DNA of 64,000 nucleotides from Zea mays (GCF_902167145.1 NC_050101.1:180292428-180356427); one strand, 5' to 3'; shown: positions 21,905 to 33,876, counted from the first letter of the stretch. The notes: a model not told the origin generated them from the letters alone. Numbers and translations: made by a program.

Positions 21905-24295
21905 ATGGATCCTAAGGGGAAGGGTATCGTGATCAACGATAAAGAGAAGGAATCCTTCGTCAACGAGCCGAAGGACGACAAGCCTACCGACTCCGGCTCA
22001 GGCCATAGATGGAAAGAAGGGAAGAAGAAGAAGACAAGGCGCATCAAGGAGATCATCTACTACGACGACAGCGATGAGTCTACTTCCTCCCAAAAGGACG
22101 ACGACCACAACGACTACGAGAGAAGGAAACCGGTCAATTCGAACTTTTCTTTTGACTACTCTCGTATTCCTCAAAGTGCAAATGCTCATTTATTATCTAT
22201 TCCACTTGGTACACCTCCTCATTTTGATGGAGAGGACTACGGATTTTGGAGTCACAAAATGCGTAGTCACTTGTTCTCTCTCCATCCTAGTATATGGGAG
22301 ATTGTAGAGAGTGGAATGCACTTTGATAGTTCGGATAGTCCCATGTTCATTAATGAGCAAATTCATAAGAATGCACAAGCTACTACTGTTCTTCTAGCTT
22401 CACTGTGCAGGGATGAATACCACAAAGTGAGCGGCTTGGATAACGCCAAGCAGATCTGGGACACCCTCAAGATTTCACATGAGGGGAACGACGTCACCTT
22501 GCTCACCAAGATGGAGTTGGTGGAGGGCGAGCTTGGACGATTCACGATGATAAGAGGCGAGGAGCTGACTCAAAGATACAACCGGCTCAAGACCCTTATC
22601 AACAAAATAAGGAGCTACGGAAGCACGCGATGGACGGACCACGACGTCGTCCGACTGATGCTAAGGTCCTTTACCGTTCTTGATCCTCATTTGGTGAATA
22701 ACATTCGTGAGAATCCTAGGTACACCAAAATGTCGCCCGAAGAAGTCCTTGGAAAATTCGTAAGCGGGCGAATGATGATCAAGGAAGCGAGGTACGTGGA
22801 CGACGCTCTAAACGGTCCAATCAATGAGCCTCAACCCGTTGCTCTCAAGGCAACAAGGAGCAAGGAGGCGTTACCCAGCAAGGTAGCACAAATTGAGGCC
22901 GCCGGACTTAATGATGAAGAGATGGCCCTCATCATCAAGAGATTCAAGACGGCGCTTAAGGGTCGCAGGGGACAGCCAAGCAAGACCAAAGCCAAGGGGA
23001 AGCGTTCATGCTTCAAATGCGGTAAGATTGGTCATTTTATTGCTAACTGTCCCGATAATGAAAGTGACCAGGAACACGAGAGCAAGAGGGAAAAGAAGAA
23101 AAATTACAAGAAGGCCAAGGGCGAGGCACATCTAGGAAAGGAGTGGGACTCGGATTGCTCCTCCTCCGACTCCGACAATGAAGGACTCGCCGCCACCGCC
23201 TTCAACAAGTCATCCCTCTTCCCCAACGAGCGTCACACATGCCTTATGGCAAGGGAGAAGAAGGTATGTAGTCGAAACTCTACTTATGCTTCTTCAAGTG
23301 AGGACGAATCTAGTGATGAGGATGAAATAGATTATTCATGTTTATTTAAGGGCCTAGATAGAACCAAGGTAGATAAAATTAACGAATTGATTGATGCCTT
23401 GAATGATAAAAATAGGCTTTTAGAAAAACAAGAGGACTTGTTGTATGAAGAACATGACAAATTTGTAGAAGCTCAAAAATCTCATGCCTTAGAAGTTAAG
23501 AGAAATGAAATGCTTTCTTGTGAATTATCTTCTTGCCATGAGACAATTTCTAGCTTGAGAAGCATCAATGATGACTTGAATGCTAAGTTAGAAATAGCTA
23601 GTAAATCAACAACTTGTGTAGAAAATGTTGTTATTTGCAATAGATGTAAAGATTTTGATATTGATGCGTGTAGTGAACACATAGCTTCTATTGCAAAGTT
23701 AAATGATGAAATGGCTAGTCTTAATGCCCAACTTAAGGCTAGCAAAAGTGATTTTGATAAACTAAAATTTGCTAGGGATGCCTACACGATTGGTAGACAC
23801 CCCTCAATTAAGGATGGGCTTGGCTTCAAGAGGGAAGCCAAGCACTTAACAAGCCATAAGGCTCCCATCTCCGCCAAGGAGGAAGGGAAGGCCCCTATGG
23901 CAAGTAGTACTAAAAAGAACCATGCTTTTATGTACAATGATAGAAGACAGTCTCATAGGAGTTGTAATGCTTTTGATTCACATGCCTATGACTCTTATGC
24001 TATGTATGCTTCCAGTTCTTCCTATATGCATGGTAGAGATATGCCTAGGAAAAATATTCATCATGTGCCTAGGAAGAATATTGTTCATGTTCCTAGAAAA
24101 GTTATGAATGGTCCCTCTACAATTTATCATGCTTTAAATGCTTCCTTTGCTATTTGTAGAAAGGATAGGAAGATAGTTGCTAGGAAATTAGGGGCAAAAT
24201 GCAAGGGTGATAAAACTTGCATTTGGGTCCCTAAGGAAATTGTGACTAACCTTGTAGGACCCAACAAGAGTTGGGTACCTAAGACCCAAGCCTAA
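21905..24295 (+). CDS. gag, Opie-like copy 1 (796 aa, intact)
   Basis: Capsid/nucleocapsid protein of a SIRE-lineage copia element. The charged N-terminus (1-75) is followed by the copia gag core (about 100-300: PPHFDGEDYGFWSHKMRSHL, YNRLKTLINKIRSYGSTRW). A CCHC knuckle CFKCGKIGHFIANC is at 369-382, then a Lys-rich and acidic Ser segment and a coiled coil (about 465-620). The C-terminus ends KSWVPKTQA. The frame is open throughout and differs from copy 2 at about 15 to 20 residues. The start is 49 bp after the LTR. Pol follows in the +1 frame. Confidence 0.93.
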   Translation: MDPKGKGIVINDKEKESFVNEPKDDKPTDSGSGHRWKEGKKKKTRRIKEIIYYDDSDESTSSQKDDDHNDYERRKPVNSNFSFDYSRIPQSANAHLLSIPLGTPPHFDGEDYGFWSHKMRSHLFSLHPSIWEIVESGMHFDSSDSPMFINEQIHKNAQATTVLLASLCRDEYHKVSGLDNAKQIWDTLKISHEGNDVTLLTKMELVEGELGRFTMIRGEELTQRYNRLKTLINKIRSYGSTRWTDHDVVRLMLRSFTVLDPHLVNNIRENPRYTKMSPEEVLGKFVSGRMMIKEARYVDDALNGPINEPQPVALKATRSKEALPSKVAQIEAAGLNDEEMALIIKRFKTALKGRRGQPSKTKAKGKRSCFKCGKIGHFIANCPDNESDQEHESKREKKKNYKKAKGEAHLGKEWDSDCSSSDSDNEGLAATAFNKSSLFPNERHTCLMAREKKVCSRNSTYASSSEDESSDEDEIDYSCLFKGLDRTKVDKINELIDALNDKNRLLEKQEDLLYEEHDKFVEAQKSHALEVKRNEMLSCELSSCHETISSLRSINDDLNAKLEIASKSTTCVENVVICNRCKDFDIDACSEHIASIAKLNDEMASLNAQLKASKSDFDKLKFARDAYTIGRHPSIKDGLGFKREAKHLTSHKAPISAKEEGKAPMASSTKKNHAFMYNDRRQSHRSCNAFDSHAYDSYAMYASSSSYMHGRDMPRKNIHHVPRKNIVHVPRKVMNGPSTIYHALNASFAICRKDRKIVARKLGAKCKGDKTCIWVPKEIVTNLVGPNKSWVPKTQA

Positions 24296-24302
24296 ATTTG
24301 CC

Positions 24303-27300
24303 TTGCAGGTTTATGCATCCGGGGGCTCAAGCTGGATTATCGACAGCGGATGCACAAACCATATGACGGGGGAGAAGAAGATGTTCACCTCCTACGTCAA
24401 GAATAAGGATTCCCAAGATTCAATCATATTCGGTGATGGGAACCAAGGCAAGGTGAAAGGTTTTAGGCAAGATTGCAATATCCAATGAGCACTCTATCTC
24501 TAATGTGTTTTTAGTTGAGTCTCTTGGATATAATTTACTATCTGTCAGTCAATTATGTAATATGGGATATAATTGTCTATTTACAAATGTAGATGTGTCT
24601 GTCTTTAGAAGAAGTGATGGTTCACTAGCATTTAAGGGTGTACTAGACGGCAAACTTTATTTAGTTGATTTTGAAAAAGAGGAGGCCGGTCTAGATGCAT
24701 GCTTAATCGCTAAGACTAGCATGGGCTGGCTGTGGCATCGCCGCTTAGCACATGTGGGGATGAAGAACCTTCACAAGCTTCTAAAGGGAGAACACGTGAT
24801 AGGTTTGACTAACGTGCAATTCGAAAAAGATAGACCTTGTGCAGCTTGTCAAGCAGGTAAACAAGTGGGAGGAGCACATCACAGCAAGAATGTGATGACC
24901 ACTTCAAGACCTCTGGAGCTGCTGCATATGGACCTCTTCGGACCCGTCGCCTATCTGAGCATAGGAGGAAGTAAGTATGGTCTAGTTATTGTTGATGACT
25001 TTTCCCGCTTCACTTGGGTGTTCTTTTTGCAGGATAAGTCTAAAACCCAAGGGACCCTCAAGCGCTTCCTCAGGAGAGCTCAAAATGAGTTTGAGCTCAA
25101 GGTGAAGAAGATAAGGAGCGACAACGGGTCCGAATTCAAGAATCTTCAAGTGGAGGAGTTCCTTGAGGAGGAGGGGATCAAGCACGAGTTCTCCGCTCCC
25201 TACACACCTCAGCAAAATGGTGTGGTAGAGAGGAAGAACAGGACGCTCATTGATATGGCGAGGACTATGCTTGGAGAGTTCAAGACCCCCGAGTGTTTTT
25301 GGTCGGAGGCCATGAACACGGCTTGCCACGCCATCAACAGGGTCTATCTTCACCGCCTCCTCAAGAAGACTTCATACGAGCTGCTAACTGGTAACAAACC
25401 CAATGTATCGTACTTTCGTGTATTTGGGAGTAAATGCTACATTCTAGTGAAGAAGGGTAGGAATTCCAAATTTGCTCCCAAAGCTGTAGAAGGGTTTTTA
25501 TTAGGTTATGATTCAAATACAAAGGCGTATAGGGTCTTCAACAAATCATCGGGTTTGGTTGAAGTCTCTAGCGACGTTGTATTTGATGAGACTAATTGCT
25601 CTCCAAGAGAGCAAGTTGTTGATCTTGATAATGTAGATGAAGAAGACGTTCCAACGGTCGCGATACGCACCATGGCGATTGGAGATGTACGGCCTTAGGA
25701 ACAATTGGAGCAAGATCAACCATCTTCCTCAACTATGGTGCATCCCCCAACCCAAGATGACGAACAGGTACCTCAAGTGGAGGCGCATGATCAAGGGGGA
25801 GCACAGGATGTTCAAGTTGAGGAGGAAGAAGCACCTCAGGCACCTCCAACCCAAGTTCGAGCGACGATCCAAAGGGATCATCCCGTCGACCAAATATTGG
25901 GTGATATTAGCAAGGGAGTAACTACTCGCTTGAGATTAGTTAATTTTTGTGAGCATTACTCCTTTGTCTCTTCTATTGAGCCTTTCAGGGTAGAAGAGGC
26001 CTTGCTAGATCCGGACTGGGTGTTGGCCATGCAGGAGGAACTCAACAACTTCAAGCGCAATGAAGTTTGGACACTGGTGCCTCGTCCCAAGCAAAATGTT
26101 GTGGGAACCAAGTGGGTGTTCCACAACAAACAGGACGAGCACGAGGTGGTGACGAGGAACAAGGCTCGACTTGTGGCAAAAGGTTATGCCCAAGTCACAG
26201 GTTTGGACTTTGAGGAGACATTCGCTCCTGTGGCTAGGCTAGAATCAATTCGTATTTTGCTAGCATATGCCGCTCACCATTCTTTCAGGTTGTACCAAAT
26301 GGATGTGAAGAGCACTTTCCTCAACGGGCCGATCAAGGATGAGGTGTACGTGGAGCAACCCCCTGGCTTCGAGGATGAACGGTACCCCGACCACATGTGT
26401 AAGCTCTCTAAGGCACTCTATGGACTTAAGCAAGCCCCAAGAGCATGGTATGAATGCCTTAGAGACTTCTTAATTGCTAATGCTTTCAAGGTTGGGAAAG
26501 CCGATCCAACTCTTTTCACTAAGACTTGCGATGGTGATCTTTTTGTGTGCCAAATTTATGTCGATGACATAATATTTGGTTCTACTAACCAAAAGTCTTG
26601 TGAAGAGTTTAGCAGGGTGATGACGCAAATTCGAGATGTCGATGATGGGCGAGTTGAACTACTTCCTTGGGTTCCAAGTGAAGCAACTCAAGGACGGCAC
26701 CTTCATCTCCCAAACGAAGTACACGCAAGATTTGCTAAAGCGGTTTGGGATGAAGGACGCCAAGCCCACAAAGACGCCGATGGGAACCGCCGGACACACC
26801 GACCTCAACAAAGGTGGTAAGTCCGTTGATCAAAAGGCATACCGGTCTATGATAGGGTCTTTACTTTATTTGTGTGCTAGTAGACCAGATATTATGCTTA
26901 GCGTATGCATGTGTGATAGATTTCAATCCGATCCTAAGGAGTGTCACTTAGTGGCAGTGAAGCGAATTCTTCGATATTTAGTCGCTACGCCTTGCTTCGG
27001 GATCTGGTATCCAAAGGGGTCTAACTTTGACTTGATTGGGTACTCAGATTCCGACTATGCTGGATGTAAGGTCGATAGGAAGAGTACATCGGGGACGTGC
27101 CAATTCTTAGGAAGGTCCCTGGTGTCATGGAATTCTAAGAAACAAACTTCCGTTGCCCTATCCACCGCTGAGGCCGAGTATGTTGCCGCAGGACAGTGTT
27201 GCGCGCAACTACTTTGGATGAGGCAAACCCTCAGGGACTTTGGCTACAATCTGAGCAAAGTCCCACTCCTATGTGACAATGAGAGTGCTATCCGAATAGC

Positions 27301-27508
27301 GGAAAATCCTGTTGAACACAGCCGCACAAAGCACATTGACATCCGGCATCACTTTTTGAGAGACCACCAGCAAAAGGGAGATATCGAAGTGTTTCATGTT
27401 AGCACCGAGAACCAGCTAGCCGATATCTTCACTAAGCCTTTAGATGAAAAGACCTTTTGCAGGCTGCATAGTGAGCTAAATGTCCTAGATTCGCGGAACT
27501 TGGATTGA
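24303..27508 (+). pseudogene. pol, Opie-like copy 1 (PR-INT-RT-RNH), broken
   Basis: Domain order: protease (SWIIDSGCTNH), integrase zinc finger ([13 protein letters not shown]...CAACQAGKQ), integrase core ([27 protein letters not shown]), RT with YVDD at 26557-26568, RNase H ([23 protein letters not shown]). Three breaks are visible. An extra T in a T run near 24460-24466 shifts the frame after GKVKGF. A TAG at 25696-25698 lies between integrase and RT and is shared with copy 2. A 2-bp loss near 26630 shifts the frame just before RNase H. The RT also differs from copy 2 by an Ala-to-Thr change in the SAFLNGP block. Confidence 0.92.
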
Positions 27509-28297
27509 ATTGTAGCATACATGTGTTTATGCCTTTGATCATGTTCATTCTGCATTTTGTTGCTTATTGTGGTGCTCAAGTTGTACAAACACTCCCTGGA
27601 CCTCACAAGTCCTTTTTGCAAGTGATGCAAATATTCAGGGGGAGCTGTGCTACAACTTGACCCTTTGAGACTAACCATATTCTTGAGTTTGGTTGTTTTA
27701 GTCTCAAAGGAGGATTGAAAGGGAAAAGGTGGACTTGGACCATGCAAGACTTCCACTGCACTCCGATGAAAAGAGTAACTTTTCCAAGTTCATCTTTATA
27801 CTATTATTGCCTTTGTACTCTTATTTGAAGATTTTGGTGAGGCAATGGGGTTAAAGGGCCAAGATTGATCCCGTTTTGGTGCTTGATGCCAAAGGGGGAG
27901 AAAATAAAGGCCAAAGCAATAGATGGATCAGCTACCACTTGAGAAATTTTGAAAATAGTAGATTAGAGCTTTTGGTTTGTCAAAACTCTTTTATTGTCTC
28001 TTATGTCAAAAGTTGGCCTCTTGTGGGGAGAAATGTTGATTATGGGAAAAAGGGGGAGTCTTTGAAATCTTTGATCAAATTTCTTTGGAAAACCTCTCTT
28101 TATGTCTCTACAAGTGGATTTGACTTAGAGATAGGAATTTGAGTTTGATTTGCAAAAACAAACCAAGTGGTGGCATAGAGTGATCCATATATGTCAAATT
28201 TGAATCAAAACAATTTTGAGTTCTTAGTTGAATTGATTTTGTACTTGTTCTACTTGCTTTATGTTGTGTTGGCATAAATCACCAAAAAGGGGGAGAT
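27509..28297 (+). other. 3' region of Opie-like copy 1 with polypurine tracts
   Basis: Untranslated; 789 bp between the pol stop and the middle LTR. It has three AAAGGGGGAGA-like tracts, near 27890, 28047 and 28284-28297, the last abutting the LTR. Nearly identical to 47098-47886. Short open frames here are not believed to be genes. Confidence 0.75.
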
Positions 28298-29641
28298 TGA
28301 AAGGGAAATGTGCCCTTGGGCCATTTCTAAGTATTTTGGTGATTTAGTGTCCAACACAAGTGCCTAAATGTAAAATGGTGGACAAAGTACGAATCAAGGA
28401 TAAAGGTATGTTTCTCAGACTTAGTACATTGTTTTAGAGACTAATGTATTGTGTCTAAGTGCTGGAAACAGGAAAAATCCAATTGGAAATGTCTTGGCTC
28501 GAGCAGCCAAGAATCTGCTCAGTCTGGGAGCACCGGACCGTCCGGTGGAGCACCGGACAGTGTCCGGTGCGCCAGGCTGGCTCGAGCAAAGTGGCTGCTC
28601 TCGGGACTTCGACGGCGGTGTACGGCTATAATTCACCGGACTGTCCGGTGGAGCACCGGACTGTCCGGTGGGCCGTTCACAGGCGAACTCGTCGCTCTCG
28701 GGAATTCATCGGCGACGTACGGCTATAATTCACCGGACTGTCCGGTGTGCACCGGACTGTCCGGTGAGCCAACGGTCGGCCGGGCCAACGGTCAGCCGCG
28801 CAATCTGCGCGGGACACGTGGCCGAGCCAACGGCTAGAAGAAGGCACCGGACTGTCCGGTGTGCACCGGACATGTCCGGTGCGCCAACGGCTCTCAGCCT
28901 GCCAATGGTCGACTGCGCCATTTATGGAAAGAAATCGAGCACCGGACAGTGTCCGGTGTGCACCGGACTGTCCGGTGCGCCAGTCGACAGAAGGCAAGAT
29001 CAGCCTTCCTAGATTGCTCTCAACGGCTCCTAGCTGCCTTGGGGCTATAAAAGGGACCCCTAGGCGCATGGAGGAGTACACCAAGCATTCCTACAACATT
29101 CCTGAGCACCAAGACATCGATTCCGCGCCTTTGATTCTTTGCGATAGCAATTAGAGCTCTAGTTGAGTGGTGAACTCATTGAGTTGTGTTGTGAGCTCTC
29201 GTTGCGACTTGTGTGCGTGGTGTTGCTGTGATTTCTTGTCTTGAGTGCGTTGCTAATCCCTCCCTTGCTTTGTGCTTCTTTGTGAACTTCAAGTGTAAGG
29301 GCGAGAGGCTCCAAGTTGTGGAGATTCCTCGCAAACGGGATTGAGTAAAGCAAGCAAAGCACCGTGGTATTCAAGTGAGTCTTTGGACCGCTTGAGAGGG
29401 GTTGATTGCAACCCTCGTCCGTTGGGATGCCACAACGTGGAGTAGGCAAGCGTTGGTCTTGGTCGAACCACGGGATAACCACCGTGCCATCTCTGTGATT
29501 GATTTCTTGTGGTTATTGTGTTTTGACTCCTCTCTAGCCACTTGGCAATTATTGTGCTAACGATTAACCAAGTTTTGTGGCTTAAGTTTTCAAGTTTCAC
29601 AGGATCACCTATTCACCCCCCCCCCCCTCTAGGTGCTCTCA
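28298..29641 (+). repeat. Middle LTR of the Opie-like tandem (1344 bp)
   Basis: Bounded left by the polypurine tract AAAAAGGGGGAGAT and right by the PBS ATTGGTATCAGAGCC. It serves as 3' LTR of copy 1 and 5' LTR of copy 2. It carries the two 19-bp units missing in the first LTR and a 12-base C run (7 in the others). Confidence 0.93.
29046..29053 (+). promoter_or_regulatory. TATA box, middle Opie-like LTR
   Basis: GGGGCTATAAAAGGGACC, same context as in the first LTR; would drive copy 2. Confidence 0.65.
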
Positions 29642-29643
29642 AT

Positions 29644-29656
29644 TGGTATCAGAGCC
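29644..29656 (+). other. Primer binding site, Opie-like copy 2
   Basis: TGGTATCAGAGCC two bases after the middle LTR; tRNA-Met type. Confidence 0.88.
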
Positions 29657-29690
29657 GTTCTCTTCACAAAGGGACTAACCGCCCGAAGAG

Positions 29691-32081
29691 ATGGATCCTA
29701 AGGGGAAGGGTATCGTGATCAACGATAAAGAGAAGGAATCCTTCGTCAACGAGCCGAAGGACGACAAGCCTACCGACTCCGGCTCAGGCCATAGACGAAA
29801 AGAAGGGAAGAAGAAGAAGACGAGGCGCATCAAGGAGATCATCTACTACGACGACAGCGATGAGTCTACTTCCTCCGAAAAGGACGACGACCACAACGAC
29901 TACGAGAGAAGGAAACCGGTCAATTCGAACTTTTCTTTTAACTACTCTCGTATTCCTCAAAGTGCAAATGCTCATTTATTATCTATTCCACTTGGTAAAC
30001 CACCTCATTTTGATGGAGAGGACTACGGATTTTGGAGTCACAAAATGCGTAGTCACTTGTTCTCTCTCCATCCTAGTATATGGGAGATTGTAGAGAGTGG
30101 AATGCACTTTGATAGTTCGGATAGTCCCATGTTCATTAATGAGCAAATTCATAAGAATGCACAAGCTACTACTGTTCTTCTAGCTTCACTGTGCAGGGAT
30201 GAATACCACAAAGTGAGCGGCTTGGATAACGCCAAGCAGATCTGGGACACCCTCAAGATTTCACATGAGGGGAACGACGTCACCTTGCTCACCAAGATGG
30301 AGTTGGTGGAGGGCGAGCTTGGACGATTCGCGATGATAAGAGGCGAGGAGCCGACTCAAACATACAACCGGCTCAAGACCCTTATCAACAAAATAAGGAG
30401 CTACGGAAGCACGCGATGGACGGACCACGACGCCATCCGACTGATGCTAAGGTCCTTTACCGTTCTTGATCCTCATTTGGTGAATAACATTCGTGAGAAT
30501 CCTAGGTACACCAAAATGTCGCCCGAAGAAGTCCTTGGAAAATTCGTAAGCGGGCGACTGATGATCAAGGAAGCGAGGTACGTGGACGACGCTCTAAACG
30601 GTCCAATCAATGAGCCTCAACTCGTTGCTCTCAAGGCAACAAGGAGCAAGGAGGCGTTACCCAGCAAGGTAGCACAAATTGAGGCCGCCGGACTTAATGA
30701 TGAAGAGATGGCCCTCATCATCAAGAGATTCAAGACGGCGCTTAAGGGTCGCAGGGGACAGCCAAGCAAGACCAAAGCTAAGGGGAAGCGTTCATGCTTC
30801 AAATGCGGTAAGATTGGTCATTTTATTGCTAACTGTCCCGATAATGAAAGTGACCAGGAACACGAGAGCAAGAGGGAAAAGAAGAAAAATTACAAGAAGG
30901 CCAAGGGCGAGGCACATCTAGGAAAGGAGTGGGACTCGGATTGCTCCTCCTCCGACTCCGACAATGAAGGACTCGCCGCCACCGCCTTCAACAAGTCATC
31001 CCTCTTCCCCAACGAGCGTCACACATGCCTTATGGCAAGGGAGAAGAAGGTATGTAGTCGAAACTCTACTTATGCTTCTTCAAGTGAGGACGAATCTAGT
31101 GATGAGGATGAAATAGATTATTCATGTTTATTTAAGGGCCTAGATAGAACCAAGGTAGATAAAATTAACGAATTGATTGATGCCTTGAATGATAAAAATA
31201 GGCTTTTAGAAAAACAAGAGGACTTGTTGTATGAAGAACATGACAAATTTGTAGAAGCTCAAAAATCTCATGCCTTAGAAGTTAAGAGAAATGAAATGCT
31301 TTCTTGTGAATTATCTTCTTGCCATGAGACAATTTCTAGCTTGAGAAGCATTAATGATGACTTGAATGCTAAGTTAGAAATAGCTAGTAAATCAACAGCT
31401 TGTGTAGAAAATGTTGTTATTTGCAATAGATGTAAAGATTTTGATATTGATGCGTGTAGTGAACACATAGCTTCTATTGCAAAGTTAAATGATGAAATGG
31501 CTAGTCTTAATGCCCAACTTAAGGCTAGCAAAAGTGATTTTGATAAACTAAAATTTGCTAGGGATGCCTACACGATTGGTAGACACCCCTCAATTAAGGA
31601 TGGGCTTGGCTTCAAGAGGGAAGCCAAGAACTTAACAAGCCATAAGGCTCCCATCTCCGCCAAGGAGAAAGGGAAGGCCCCTATGGCAAGTAGTACTAAA
31701 AAGAACCATGCTTTTATGTACAATGATAGAAGACAGTCTCATAGGAGTTGTAATGCTTTTGATTCACATGCCTATGACTCTTATGCTATGTATGCTTCCA
31801 GTTCTTCCTATATGCATGGTAGAGATATGCCTAGGAAAAATATTCATCATGTGCCTAGGAAGAATATTGTTCATGTTCCTAGAAAAGTTATGAATGGTCC
31901 CTCTACAATTTATCATGCTTTAAATGCTTCCTTTGCTATTTGTAGAAAGGATAGGAAGATAGTTGCTAGGAAATTAGGGGCAAAATGCAAGGGTGATAAA
32001 ACTTGCATTTGGGTCCCTAAGGAAATTGTGACTAACCTTGTAGGACCCAACAAGAGTTGGGTACCTAAGACCCAAGCCTAA
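29691..32081 (+). CDS. gag, Opie-like copy 2 (796 aa, intact)
   Basis: Same length and domains as the copy 1 gag: copia gag core at about 100-300, CCHC knuckle CFKCGKIGHFIANC at 369-382, then a coiled coil. Differences from copy 1 are scattered single residues (for example KPPHFDGE here, TPPHFDGE in copy 1). No break is seen. It is followed after TAAATTTGCCTTGCAG by pol in the +1 frame. Confidence 0.93.
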   Translation: MDPKGKGIVINDKEKESFVNEPKDDKPTDSGSGHRRKEGKKKKTRRIKEIIYYDDSDESTSSEKDDDHNDYERRKPVNSNFSFNYSRIPQSANAHLLSIPLGKPPHFDGEDYGFWSHKMRSHLFSLHPSIWEIVESGMHFDSSDSPMFINEQIHKNAQATTVLLASLCRDEYHKVSGLDNAKQIWDTLKISHEGNDVTLLTKMELVEGELGRFAMIRGEEPTQTYNRLKTLINKIRSYGSTRWTDHDAIRLMLRSFTVLDPHLVNNIRENPRYTKMSPEEVLGKFVSGRLMIKEARYVDDALNGPINEPQLVALKATRSKEALPSKVAQIEAAGLNDEEMALIIKRFKTALKGRRGQPSKTKAKGKRSCFKCGKIGHFIANCPDNESDQEHESKREKKKNYKKAKGEAHLGKEWDSDCSSSDSDNEGLAATAFNKSSLFPNERHTCLMAREKKVCSRNSTYASSSEDESSDEDEIDYSCLFKGLDRTKVDKINELIDALNDKNRLLEKQEDLLYEEHDKFVEAQKSHALEVKRNEMLSCELSSCHETISSLRSINDDLNAKLEIASKSTACVENVVICNRCKDFDIDACSEHIASIAKLNDEMASLNAQLKASKSDFDKLKFARDAYTIGRHPSIKDGLGFKREAKNLTSHKAPISAKEKGKAPMASSTKKNHAFMYNDRRQSHRSCNAFDSHAYDSYAMYASSSSYMHGRDMPRKNIHHVPRKNIVHVPRKVMNGPSTIYHALNASFAICRKDRKIVARKLGAKCKGDKTCIWVPKEIVTNLVGPNKSWVPKTQA

Positions 32082-32088
32082 ATTTGCC

Positions 32089-33388
32089 TTGCAGGTTTAT
32101 GCATCCGGGGGCTCAAGCTGGATTATCGACAGCGGATGCACAAACCATATGACGGGGGAGAAGAAGATGTTCACCTCCTACGTCAAGAATAAGGATTCCC
32201 AAGATTCAATCATATTCGGTGATGGTAACCAAGGCAAGGTGAAAGGTTTAGGCAAGATTGCAATATCCAATGAGCACTCTATCTCTAATGTGTTTTTAGT
32301 TGAGTCTCTTGGATATAATTTACTATATGTCAGTCAATTATGTAATATGGGATATAATTGTCTATTTACAAATGTAGATGTGTCTGTCTTTAGAAGAAGT
32401 GATGGTTCACTAGCATTTAAGGGTGTACTAGACGGCAAACTTTATTTAGTTGATTTTGAAAAAGAGGAGGCCGGTCTAGATGCATGCTTAATCGCTAAGA
32501 CTAGCATGGGCTGGCTGTGGCATCGCCGCTTAGCACATGTGGGGATGAAGAACCTTCACAAGCTTCTAAAGGGAGAACACGTGATAGGTTTGACTAACGT
32601 GCAATTCGAAAAAGATAGACCTTGTGCAGCTTGTCAAGCAGGTAAACAAGTGGGAGGAGCACATCACAGCAAGAATGTGATGACCACTTCAAGACCTCTG
32701 GAGCTGCTGCATATGGACCTCTTCGGACCCGTCGCCTATCTGAGTATAGGAGGAAGTAAGTATGGTCTAGTTATTGTTGATGACTTTTCCCGCTTCACTT
32801 GGGTGTTCTTTTTGCAGGATAAGTCTAAAACCCAAGGGACCCTCAAGCGCTTCCTCAGGAGAGCTCAAAATGAGTTTGAGCTCAAGGTGAAGAAGATAAG
32901 GAGCGACAACGGGTCCGAATTCAAGAATCTTCAAGTGGAGGAGTTCCTTGAGGAGGAGGGGATCAAGCACGAGTTCTCCGCTCCCTACACACCTCAGCAA
33001 AATGGTGTGGTAGAGAGGAAGAACAGGACGCTCATTGATATGGCGAGGACTATGCTTGGAGAGTTCAAGACCCCCGAGTGTTTTTGGTCGGAGGCCGTGA
33101 ACACGGCTTGCCACGCCATCAACAGGGTCTATCTTCACCGCCTCCTCAAGAAGACTTCATACGAGCTGCTAACTGGTAACAAACCCAATGTATCGTACTT
33201 TCGTGTATTTGGGAGTAAATGCTACATTCTAGTGAAGAAGGGTAGGAATTCCAAATTTGCTCCCAAAGCTGTAGAAGGGTTTTTATTAGGTTATGATTCA
33301 AATACAAAGGCGTATAGGGTCTTCAACAAATCATCGGGTTTGGTTGAAGTCATTAGCGACGTTGTATTTGATGAGACTAATTGCTCTC
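32089..33388 (+). pseudogene. pol 5' part, Opie-like copy 2 (PR-INT), cut by element C
   Basis: Protease (SWIIDSGCTNH) and complete integrase (zinc finger, catalytic DLFGP, SDNGSEF and VVERKNRT blocks), ending at FDETNC. It lacks the T-run frameshift of copy 1. Element C entered after 33388; the last five bases CTCTC are duplicated at 45186-45190. Reading runs on into the C LTR and stops at 33558, so no RT can follow. Confidence 0.92.
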
Positions 33389-33861
33389 TGTTGGGGCGAA
33401 GGCAAAGACGCCACCCTTCGCTCGAGGCCTTCGCTGATAACCGCTGGTCAGACAGAGACAACAGGCAGGGACACCCTTCGCTTGATTCGGCACCAGACGA
33501 AGACCGGCGACGAAGTCATCCCGCCGCGCGGCCTCGTTCAGCTCCGAGGCCCACGTGAGATCTGGCCCATTGTAACGGGCCCTGCGTGGCCGCCTTTGTG
33601 TTACGGGCCTAATCTGTAAAGGCATGCTTGTAATTACAGCTTGTAACCCTGCTTTATGGGAATATTCTGGGGACAAACTAGGTGTCTGAGGGCACATGCG
33701 TCCTTAACACAAGGCGCTGGGCACTCAGATACCTATAAATACCCCCGCACAGTGCCCGTGAGAGGCTAGATTAACAGAGCTATTGCCCCCGTGCACGCAA
33801 CCCTGTTGTCACCACTGTTCACTCTTGTTGGCTTCTTTGCTGCTGAGAGCAAGTTCCAACA
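33389..33861 (+). repeat. 5' LTR of element C (473 bp)
   Basis: TGTTGGGGCGAAGGC...AAGTTCCAACA, with TGTTGG/CCAACA terminal inverted repeats. Identical by eye to 44713-45185. TATAAATA at 33734-33741. Confidence 0.95.
33734..33741 (+). promoter_or_regulatory. TATA box, element C 5' LTR
   Basis: ATACCTATAAATACCCCCGC; the core promoter for gag-pol. The copy in the 3' LTR is at 45058-45065. Confidence 0.7.
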
Positions 33862-33862
33862 T

Positions 33863-33876
33863 TTGGCGCCCACCGT
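33863..33876 (+). other. Primer binding site, element C
   Basis: TTGGCGCCCACCGT two bases after the LTR; same TGGCGCC start as in element A. Confidence 0.8.

Noticed and set aside
24297..24310. Stop readthrough as the link between gag and pol
   Set aside because: Pol is in the +1 frame relative to gag in all three copies, so readthrough of the gag TAA alone cannot give a fusion.
27876..28142. 88-residue frame after copia pol (also 47465-47731)
   Set aside because: Duplicated with the untranslated region that carries polypurine tracts. No domain, and conservation is explained by the recent tandem duplication.
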